Shown here: positions 1 to 4,896 of the stretch, in pieces
Numbering within the stretch: the first letter of the stretch is position 1
Layout: each line of letters opens with the position of its first letter
NCBI GenBank assembly: GCA_016199105.1
Contig: JACQHI010000176.1
Location: 1 to 8,922, forward strand
Length of the DNA stretch: 8,922 bases
Direction of reading: 5' to 3'
Source of the DNA: Lentisphaerota bacterium
Lineage (GTDB): Bacteria > Verrucomicrobiota > Kiritimatiellia > JAAZAB01
The notes under the pieces: generated by a model
What the model was told of the DNA's origin: nothing
The model's database searches: none
What the model saw: only the letters and a program-made list of their open reading frames with translations
Made by a program: the position numbers and the translations under genes

Positions 1-411
1 ACGCTCTGGCGCGCCTGGCTAAAGCCACGGCTGGCCCGCATCATCGCCGAGGCCCGGCGGGTCAAGCCCGACATTCTCATCTTCTATCATTCCTGCGGGT
101 TCGTCACGCCGTTCCTGGAGGACTTCATCGAGGTGGGCATCGACATCCTGAATCCCGTCCAACCCGAATGCATGGATTTCGACGACGTCCACGCCCGGGT
201 AGGAGACCGGCTGTCCTTCTGGAGCACGATCGGCACCCAAACGACCCTGCCCTTCGGAACCCCGGATGACGTCAAGGCCGTCGTTCGCTCGCGGCTGAAA
301 ACCTGCGGCAAAGCCGGCGGCATCGTCATCGGACCCACGCACATGGTGGAACCCGAGGTGCCGTGGGAGAACCTCCTGGCCATGAGGGACGCCGTGCTGG
401 AGCGCCCATGA
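1..411 (+). CDS. Uroporphyrinogen decarboxylase (URO-D)-family protein, C-terminal part (5' end outside window)
   Basis: The frame is open from base 1 to the TGA at 409-411, giving 136 visible residues. The family is usually about 340-370 residues, so more than half is missing on the left. The sequence shows the URO-D/MtaA/CmuA-like pattern: an IFYHSCG motif (visible residues 27-33), then FIEVGIDILNPVQPEC (42-57), LPFGTPDDVK (83-92), and a C-terminal GGIVIGPTHMVEPEVPWENL stretch (106-125). Members are TIM-barrel enzymes. Some are haem-pathway decarboxylases, and many bacterial paralogues are corrinoid-dependent methyltransferases that bind zinc through His-x-Cys plus a distant Cys. His30, Cys32 and Cys102 could be such ligands, which favours a methyltransferase-like role over true HemE; this is inference. 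An internal GTG at 133 is not the real start, because homology extends upstream of it. The next gene converges on it from the right, so no operon partner is visible. Confidence 0.88.
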   Translation, partial: TLWRAWLKPRLARIIAEARRVKPDILIFYHSCGFVTPFLEDFIEVGIDILNPVQPECMDFDDVHARVGDRLSFWSTIGTQTTLPFGTPDDVKAVVRSRLKTCGKAGGIVIGPTHMVEPEVPWENLLAMRDAVLERP

Positions 412-503
412 CCCCGAGTCCCGACGCACAGGTGCGCACGACCCTTCGGATCCTTGGGGAACCGGACATTCTCGCCCTGCTCAGCGCGAAAGAGCAAACC
501 CCT

Positions 504-568
504 GCCCGCAGTGCTGCGCAAGTGCGTCAGCACCCGCCCGCAGCGCCTGGGGCGCAGCACCTGCGGGC
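504..568. repeat. Nested GC-rich inverted repeat between convergent genes
   Basis: The left arm GCCCGCAGTGCTGCGC (504-519) pairs with the right arm GCGCAGCACCTGCGGGC (552-568), with a single bulged base. Inside it, GTGCTG (511-516) can alternatively pair with CAGCAC (528-533), and a second copy of GCCCGCAG (536-543) can pair with the same CTGCGGGC (561-568). The RNA or single-stranded DNA could therefore switch between several stems. It may be a REP-like palindrome or a bidirectional termination structure; no U-tract follows directly. Confidence 0.6.
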
Positions 569-578
569 AAGCAGGCGG

Positions 579-705
579 GTGGGACACTTACCATATCTCG
601 CCCGTGGATTATCTGTTGGCCAGGAGATAGGAATCCCCTGCGTACTCCGCCCGTCCTTTTTGTGATTTCTGCGCCTCTTGTGGCAAAATCTCACTTGTCC
701 CCTAC
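579..705. repeat. Possible degenerate miniature element with GGGACA/TGTCCC ends
   Basis: GTGGGACA (579-586) faces TGTCCCCTAC (696-705) in inverted orientation about 110 bases apart, and a short TATCTC/GAGATA pair lies between them. Short, similar ends around a non-coding core are what a decayed miniature transposable element would leave. The matched core is only six bases, no target-site duplication was recognised, and it could be chance. Confidence 0.2.
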
Positions 706-729
706 AACCTTTCTTTTCTTACCGTCCGC

Positions 730-2979
730 TCACTCCCGTTCCGCCTTCAGGGCCGTCTGGAGAACATGGAGGGTCATCAGCACGTATTCCGTCCGCGCGC
801 CGCCAAATTCCCCCAACCGTTCCACGCATTCGCTGAGAATGCGTTGCAGGACCGGCTCCATTTCGACCAGGGGCATGCGCGGGATCAGCCGGCACAGGCC
901 GGAAGCGCCGCCGGCGACATCCAGGGCGGCCATGAGCTGGGCGCATTCCTCCAGGCCCGCTTCGACCGTTTTCGTATCGTAGGGCGTGTCCTCCAGTTTC
1001 TTCTTGAGCGCCATCAACGCTTCCGCGGCGGCGGTGCCAAAATCCGAGCGACTGTGCCGCCAGAGCACGATAAAATCGTTTTCATTGCCCGCCATGCGGG
1101 CCACCGCCAGCGTCACTTCCTCGCGCAACGGCTTTTCCGCCAGACGGCGCAGGAGCGCGAAAAGATCGTCCAGAGATTCCCGGACCCGAAACGCGCCCAG
1201 CGCCGAGGCGTAGGCCACCCGGATGCCGTCATGCTTTTCCCTGCCCAAGGCATTCCGGAGGCTGGGCACGCTCTCGACATCTCCCAGGTTGGCGAGGGAC
1301 CGCGCGCTGCGGGAGCGCAGCAAGGCATACTCGGACACCAACATTTCGCGCAGCGCCGGGATGGCGGCGGGATCCCCGATACGCCCCAGCGCCCAGCCGG
1401 CCGCCACGCTCAAGTCCGGATCCTGGCTGCGCAACACCCCGATCAACGCGCGGGTCATGGACGCATTCGGGGGCATGCGCGCGATGGAGACGATCGCCTC
1501 GTAACGGACATTAAAACTGGGATCCGACAGGGCCTCGAGCAGATCGGTGGCGCTCAGCGGATTCTTGGCTTCGCCCATTTGTTCCGTGGTCGAAATCCGC
1601 CCTTTTTCGGTATCCGCCATGTGATAGCGAAGAATGGACCCGAAGGCCAGGATCGGATTCCCCTGGAGGAACAGGGACATGAATTCCTTGGTTCTGACGG
1701 GGCCGTCATTGCGGATGCGGTGGTATAAGTATCCCGCCACCACGTAGAGCAGCATGGAGAGCGCAAAGAGCGGAGAGAAGGCGTCCAGATGGATAACGCC
1801 CCAGGCGATCTGGAGCGGCTTGAAAACGTCCAGCAACCAGCCCGCCAGGATGGGCGCCACGGCGGAAAAAAGACCGCCCATGGCATAGCTGAGGGAAAAA
1901 TAAGCCGAATTGCCGGTGCCCTGCGGAACCGCCGTCACATAAAAATAACGGCTGGCGCCGGCCGAAAAACTGTAAATGAGCAACCCGTAAACGGCCCACA
2001 CCGCCAGCGCCATCCCCAGCGTGACGGCGCTGTGCCGGGGCAGGAGAAAAAGGCACAAGGGAAACAGGAATTGGACCACCATGCCGGTTAACAGCACCGA
2101 CTTGCCGCCATACCGGTCCACGCACCAGCCCCAGATAAAGGTGGACAGGAGAAAGGCGAGGCGGAACACGGCGTCCAGCATCAACACTTTGTCCGAGCCC
2201 AACCCGATCTGCTCCTTGAAATACAGCGGGGTAAAAACCAGGATTCCGCCCGCCAGATTGAAAATACATCCCGCGATCAGGAAACAGAGGTAATTCCGGT
2301 CCCGCAGGGGCACCAGCAGTTCCGCGAGAAAGTCCGGCCTGGCCCGTTCCTCGCGAAGCGGAGCGCCGCCAGGCACCAGGGTCAGGGCCGCCATGGAGAC
2401 CAGGCCGAAAACCACACCGACGGCAATCAACAGGCTGTATCCCCCCAAGCCGGCCCAGCGCGCCAGCACGAAGGAGGCGCCCAAGGTGGCCAGGCCTCCC
2501 ATCAGACCTCCCACAAGATTGCTGGTGGCATCCACCTTGCCCCGCATGACGTCGGGCACAAACTCACGCGCCCAAGGCAACCAGGCCGTTTCCACGAAAC
2601 TTCGACAGATGGAAAACAACAGCATAATGCCGGCGACCCAGAAGAAAACCGCCTGAACGCCAAACCGGCTCAAAATCCACGGCGACAACAGCAGAAACCC
2701 GATGACAACGGTGCGAATGCCAAAACCCGAAACGGCAACTTGTTTCGCCCCCACCCGCACCACCCAGCGCGAAACAAACAAGGCCAACAGACTCATAAAA
2801 GGCGGCAATGAAAGCACGAATCCCATGCGCGCCTTGGACAAGCCCAACTCGTTCAAATACAGAGGGAAAACCGCCCCGAAAACGGTCAGCAGGACAAAGA
2901 CCGACAAGGAGGCGTTAAAGACATACAGCCACGGGAGTCCCCGCAGCTTCTGCACGGTGGTTATGGGAGGCTGTGTCAT
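730..2979 (-). CDS. Major facilitator superfamily transporter fused to C-terminal HEAT repeats
   Basis: The protein has 749 residues. Residues 15-420 contain about 12 hydrophobic membrane segments in the MFS arrangement, with a charged central loop at about 204-228 (REERARPD). Short basic or acidic cytoplasmic turns such as FVPDVMRGKVD (140-150) and WCVDRYGGK (285-293) resemble MFS loop motifs. A linker (421-475) leads to a soluble tail of helical pairs at about 476-632, with the HEAT/PBS-lyase look: LLEALSDPSFNVRYEAI, VLRSQDPDLSVAAGWALGRIGDPAAIPAL, SARSLANLGDVESVPSLRNAL. A more divergent helical region runs to the end. The fold implies a proton-coupled or facilitated solute carrier in the inner membrane; the substrate is unknown. 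The HEAT tail would sit in the cytoplasm and probably binds a partner. The ATG at 2979 has no purine-rich Shine-Dalgarno, and the next Met is residue 52, inside the membrane domain, so this start is kept. A typical MFS protein is 400-500 residues. Confidence 0.9.
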   Translation of the reverse strand: MTQPPITTVQKLRGLPWLYVFNASLSVFVLLTVFGAVFPLYLNELGLSKARMGFVLSLPPFMSLLALFVSRWVVRVGAKQVAVSGFGIRTVVIGFLLLSPWILSRFGVQAVFFWVAGIMLLFSICRSFVETAWLPWAREFVPDVMRGKVDATSNLVGGLMGGLATLGASFVLARWAGLGGYSLLIAVGVVFGLVSMAALTLVPGGAPLREERARPDFLAELLVPLRDRNYLCFLIAGCIFNLAGGILVFTPLYFKEQIGLGSDKVLMLDAVFRLAFLLSTFIWGWCVDRYGGKSVLLTGMVVQFLFPLCLFLLPRHSAVTLGMALAVWAVYGLLIYSFSAGASRYFYVTAVPQGTGNSAYFSLSYAMGGLFSAVAPILAGWLLDVFKPLQIAWGVIHLDAFSPLFALSMLLYVVAGYLYHRIRNDGPVRTKEFMSLFLQGNPILAFGSILRYHMADTEKGRISTTEQMGEAKNPLSATDLLEALSDPSFNVRYEAIVSIARMPPNASMTRALIGVLRSQDPDLSVAAGWALGRIGDPAAIPALREMLVSEYALLRSRSARSLANLGDVESVPSLRNALGREKHDGIRVAYASALGAFRVRESLDDLFALLRRLAEKPLREEVTLAVARMAGNENDFIVLWRHSRSDFGTAAAEALMALKKKLEDTPYDTKTVEAGLEECAQLMAALDVAGGASGLCRLIPRMPLVEMEPVLQRILSECVERLGEFGGARTEYVLMTLHVLQTALKAERE

Positions 2980-3012
2980 GGGAGCGGAACCGATGTGTCA
3001 ATCCGGGTGAGG

Positions 3013-3040
3013 ACTCTAGCCGGGCGCGTCCGCAAGTCAA
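3013..3040 (-). promoter_or_regulatory. Candidate sigma70-type promoter of the MFS-HEAT gene
   Basis: On the minus strand TTGACT (3040-3035) is followed after 16 bases by TAGAGT (3018-3013). These match five of six and four of six consensus positions. It lies about 35-60 bases upstream of the ATG at 2979, leaving a short leader. Consensus rules from other bacteria are being applied to an unknown taxon, so this is a weak prediction. Confidence 0.35.
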
Positions 3041-3086
3041 GGGAGGACCGGGGGATAGCGGTGTGTCAAAACGGAAAAGCGCTCGA

Positions 3087-3200
3087 TCGAGGAACGAGGA
3101 CGAGGGACGAGGACGACGCGGAGATCCGGAAACCGGGCAATACAGCGGTTGAACGGGGATCGATTCGCTCGTCCTCGTCCTCGATTCGGCTCGTCCTCGA
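3087..3200. repeat. GAGGACGA-type repeat cluster forming an imperfect inverted repeat
   Basis: The left part (3087-3116) repeats the unit CGAGGA(C) several times (TCGAGGAACGAGGACGAGGG and onward). The right part (3165-3200) carries the complement, with CTCGTCCTCGTCCTCGATTC and TCGTCCTCGA. The two arms could fold over a roughly 50-base loop. The low-complexity, strand-symmetric pattern lies in a non-coding gap between two minus-strand genes. No long open frame with protein-like composition crosses it. Confidence 0.6.
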
Positions 3201-3208
3201 ATGACACG

Positions 3209-3223
3209 CCCGCCATGGGCGGG
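3209..3223 (-). terminator. Small GC hairpin downstream of the membrane-protein gene
   Basis: On the minus strand CCCGCC-CAT-GGCGGG forms a 6-bp stem with a 3-base loop about 35 bases after the stop codon at 3258. There is no U-run after it, so it is not a classical intrinsic terminator. It may only mark the RNA 3' end or belong to the adjacent repeat cluster. Confidence 0.25.
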
Positions 3224-3257
3224 TTGATCTCATTGGGTTGTGCCCGCTGTAGCGCGG

Positions 3258-3863
3258 TCAGCGCCCGCCCAGCGCCTTCTGCCGGCTGATGGTGATGCCA
3301 TCCTCGGAAATCAGCTCCAGGCCCGGATACTGAAAGACTTTCTGTTTGCCGACGGTCATTTCGGCGCGCGGCTTGCCCAGTTGTTTCAACACAGCGTCAA
3401 CCTGCATGCCCACATAACGCGCGCCGGAAGCCGGCGCATCGGAAGCTGTCGCGTTTTCCGTCGACGCCTTCTTCTTCCCCCACCAGCTTTCTCCTTCCTT
3501 GGCCGCGGGCGGCGAAGCTTCCGTCTCCACGGTGGCGGCCGATTCGCGCATGAACGACGGCACGGGAAGCGCGCTTTCATTCTGGCTTTCCGGCTGGGGA
3601 TCGAAACCGCGCAATTTTTCCAGTTCCGAAAAGGGCAACAAATACACGGCCGCAAACATCATGATGTTTCCCAGCACCCACAACCAAAACGCATTTTTTC
3701 CTTCGGTCCAATGTGTAACCAGGAAAATAAAACCGGCAATGGGTCCGAGGAAGAGAACCGCCAAGCCCCAGCCGATATGCACACGGAAAGCCGCAACGAT
3801 CATGAAGATGCAGGCCGCCAAGATGATGAGGCCCGAAAGCAACAGAAGAATCCATGGAACCAT
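3258..3863 (-). CDS. Small membrane protein with SmpA/OmlA-like C-terminal domain (hypothetical)
   Basis: From the chosen start the protein has 201 residues. Three hydrophobic helices lie at about 3-26, 33-50 and 57-77. A polar, low-complexity linker rich in Ala, Ser, Glu and Pro follows (about 85-147). The C-terminal segment 148-195 (YVGMQVDAVLKQLGKPRAEM, then VFQYPGLELISEDGITIS) resembles the SmpA/OmlA fold, in which a Gly-Met, a Val-x-x-x-LGKP turn and a later DG hairpin are typical. The helical N-terminus loosely resembles the PLDc_N type of membrane domain. I do not recognise a specific function; a small envelope or stress protein is plausible. The ATG at 3863 was chosen because GGGGTG (3874-3869) lies five bases upstream. 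The frame stays open to 4058, but those extra 65 codons cross a leader inverted repeat and have no domain character. Confidence 0.65.
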   Translation of the reverse strand: MVPWILLLLSGLIILAACIFMIVAAFRVHIGWGLAVLFLGPIAGFIFLVTHWTEGKNAFWLWVLGNIMMFAAVYLLPFSELEKLRGFDPQPESQNESALPVPSFMRESAATVETEASPPAAKEGESWWGKKKASTENATASDAPASGARYVGMQVDAVLKQLGKPRAEMTVGKQKVFQYPGLELISEDGITISRQKALGGR

Positions 3864-3890
3864 AATGACACCCCAAAAAAAATGGGACGC

Positions 3891-3936
3891 AGTACTCCGC
3901 GAGCGCAAATACACTGACGCATGGCTCGCGAGTACT
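3891..3936 (-). promoter_or_regulatory. Inverted repeat in leader of the membrane-protein gene (operator or attenuator candidate)
   Basis: AGTACTCCGCGAGC (3891-3904) faces GCTCGCGAGTACT (3924-3936), matching over 13 pairs with one bulged base and a 19-base loop. In the minus-strand transcript the stem comes before an eight-base spacer and a T8 run (3882-3875), then the Shine-Dalgarno GGGGTG. A local CCCA-T7-TGGG pairing (3884-3870 region) could also cover the Shine-Dalgarno. The site could be a protein-binding operator or an RNA leader structure. The function is inferred only from position. Confidence 0.45.
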
Positions 3937-4091
3937 AATCCGTACCACATAATGCTAAAGCCCCGCAGTGGAAAAGCAAGCAATAGCGCAGAGGAATTTC
4001 GGGAAGTGGGTTGAGCCATCTTGACCCATGGAGTGCGACATTTCTTTCCGTTTTTCACTGGACTTGTCGTTTTTTATTCTTCACTACTTAT

Positions 4092-4130
4092 TGCCAATAA
4101 AAGATATATGCCATGCCTTTGTTATTGGCA
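4092..4130. promoter_or_regulatory. Inverted repeat upstream of hsp20, possible operator
   Basis: TGCCAATAA (4092-4100) and TTATTGGCA (4122-4130) are perfect 9-bp inverted arms 21 bases apart. The right arm overlaps the candidate -35 box of the Hsp20 promoter. It is not a CIRCE element (TTAGCACTC-N9-GAGTGCTAA) and shows no sigma32-like box. A repressor binding both arms could occlude the promoter; that is inference. Confidence 0.45.
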
Positions 4131-4148
4131 CAGGTGATGCTGTGTAAT
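4119..4148 (+). promoter_or_regulatory. hsp20: Candidate sigma70-type promoter of hsp20
   Basis: TTGTTA (4119-4124) and TGTAAT (4143-4148) are separated by 18 bases and match the -35 and -10 consensus at four and five of six positions. They lie about 70-95 bases upstream of the ATG in the most AT-rich part of the window, giving a leader of roughly 60 bases. Other hexamer pairings in this AT-rich stretch are possible. Confidence 0.35.
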
Positions 4149-4202
4149 TAATAAGGAAACTAAAAAAACAGCAGGTAAAGGAGAGGAAATCAGAGAGGAG
4201 AC

Positions 4203-4211
4203 AAGGAGGTG
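4203..4211 (+). promoter_or_regulatory. hsp20: Strong Shine-Dalgarno of hsp20
   Basis: AAGGAGGTG, extended by A4212, matches nearly the full anti-Shine-Dalgarno of 16S rRNA and sits four to five bases before the ATG at 4216. It fixes the start codon. The leader before it is almost all purine (AAAGGAGAGG, GAGAGGAG), so I see no complementary segment that would form a ROSE or fourU RNA thermometer. Confidence 0.85.
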
Positions 4212-4215
4212 AACG

Positions 4216-4725
4216 ATGAACAGCATAATTCCGGTGCGAAAGAGGGAAGAGGCTCTCGAATCGTCCGTTGCAAGGGATATCAATTATCCCCTTGAGGCAC
4301 TCCATCGGGGACTGCACGAACTCTTCGACAGCTGGGATTTGGATAGCCCTCGCTGGATGACGCGCAGGCCGGTCGAACATGACCTGCGGGATTTGTCGCC
4401 CAGTTTCGATGTCATCGAAAGCGCCGATACGGTGCAAGTGACAGCCGAATTGCCGGGCATGGACGAAAAGGATATCGAGGTGACCCTGGATGGCCATAGC
4501 CTGACAGTCCGCGGCGAGAAGAGGCAGGAAAAGGAGGATAAGAAGAGCACCTATCATCTGTTGGAACGGTCCTATGGGCAGTTCCAGAGGGTTGTGCTCC
4601 TGCCGCATGGCATCGATAGGAACAAAGTCAGGGCCAAATTCAGCAAAGGAATCCTCGACATCACGATTCCTAAAACGGCGGAAGCGAAAGAGGAAAGGAA
4701 GAAGATCAGCGTTAACGCGGCGTAA
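4216..4725 (+). CDS. hsp20: Small heat-shock protein, Hsp20/alpha-crystallin family
   Basis: The protein has 169 residues, typical for a bacterial class A Hsp20 of 140-170. Residues 1-60 are the variable N-terminal arm with an ALHRGLHELFDSW amphipathic segment. The alpha-crystallin domain spans about 61-155: FDVIESADTVQVTAELPGMDEKDIEVTLDG, then LTVRGEK, ERSYGQFQRVVLLPHGID, and the conserved GILDITIPK (G145-K153). The C-terminal tail carries the I-x-I/V anchor motif (I164-S-V166) that docks between subunits in sHSP oligomers. The family is an ATP-independent cytoplasmic holdase that keeps unfolding proteins soluble for DnaK/ClpB. It is transcribed alone, from its own AT-rich promoter region. 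Its arginine codons lean to AGG and lysine to AAG, in contrast to the GC-ending CGC/CGG use of neighbours, which may hint at transfer or at expression-related bias. Confidence 0.96.
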   Translation: MNSIIPVRKREEALESSVARDINYPLEALHRGLHELFDSWDLDSPRWMTRRPVEHDLRDLSPSFDVIESADTVQVTAELPGMDEKDIEVTLDGHSLTVRGEKRQEKEDKKSTYHLLERSYGQFQRVVLLPHGIDRNKVRAKFSKGILDITIPKTAEAKEERKKISVNAA

Positions 4726-4740
4726 AACCGGACAGTCCCC

Positions 4741-4851
4741 TGGAGGGCGAGGCTGAGCCGAGCCGCAGGCGACTTAAAGTGAGGTGATGTCGGACAACAT
4801 TCCAAGCTGCCACATCGACTTGCACCCGGCTCACCGCAGGTTCGCCCTCCA
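4741..4851. repeat. Palindromic dispersed-repeat element bounded by TGGAGGGCGA
   Basis: Perfect 10-bp inverted ends TGGAGGGCGA (4741-4750) and TCGCCCTCCA (4842-4851) flank a 91-base core. The similarity continues inward imperfectly, with GAGCCG (4755-4760) near the left end and CGGCTCAC (4827-4834) near the right. Sequences with GGAGGGCGA ends and GAGCCG internal arms are, from memory, frequent intergenic palindromes in PVC genomes. It fills the gap between the convergent Hsp20 and giant-protein genes, starting 15 bases after the hsp20 stop. An A5-C-T5 run follows at 4851-4861, so the structure may also help terminate transcription. Confidence 0.6.
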
Positions 4852-4896
4852 AAAACTTTTTCGAATGGGATCTTTTAAATTGAACCCTATTGCGGT

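Larger units (their letters stand above)
412..729. other. Convergent intergenic region with inverted repeats
   Basis: This 318-base spacer separates the stop codons of the URO-D-like gene and the MFS-HEAT gene. It holds a nested GC-rich inverted repeat cluster (504-568), a weak 6-bp repeat (TATCTC at 594-599, GAGATA at 624-629), and a GGGACA/TGTCCC pair (581-586 and 696-701). A short frame starts with an ATG overlapping the URO-D stop (408-665, 85 codons), but it has no recognisable domain and runs through the inverted repeats, so I do not call it a gene. A T5 run at 655-659 has no GC hairpin directly before it. The region probably serves transcription termination and hosts dispersed repeats. 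Confidence 0.6.
3864..4215. other. Divergent intergenic region with promoters and inverted repeats
   Basis: These 352 bases separate two divergently transcribed genes, assuming the membrane-protein start at 3863. The left part is the leader of that gene, with an inverted repeat (3891-3936) and an A8 tract (3875-3882). The right part is AT-rich and carries an inverted repeat (4092-4130), a candidate promoter, and a purine-rich leader (about 4155-4210) for the Hsp20 gene. The middle (3937-4090) shows no clear site. Confidence 0.6.

Noticed and set aside
408..665. An 85-codon frame whose ATG overlaps the URO-D-like stop codon (ATGA).
   Set aside because: It has no recognisable domain, its composition is Arg/Pro/Ala rich, and it runs through the inverted repeats at 504-568. 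The overlap alone is weak evidence.
766..1728. A long plus-strand frame of 320 codons opposite the MFS-HEAT gene.
   Set aside because: It lies entirely antisense to a clear transporter-HEAT protein, is rich in Arg, Gly, His and Gln, and shows no domain. It is a GC-driven shadow frame.
3240..3917. A plus-strand frame of 225 codons opposite the small membrane protein.
   Set aside because: The opposite strand encodes clear membrane helices and an SmpA-like segment. This frame has low-complexity, His/Arg-rich composition and no ribosome binding site.
3864..4058. An N-terminal extension of the membrane protein to a start at 4058.
   Set aside because: The extra 65 residues cover the leader inverted repeat and T8 tract, and the downstream ATG at 3863 has a well-placed GGGGTG.
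4155..4215. An RNA thermometer (ROSE or fourU) in the hsp20 leader.
   Set aside because: The leader is almost purely purine and offers no U-rich or pyrimidine segment to pair with AAGGAGGTG.
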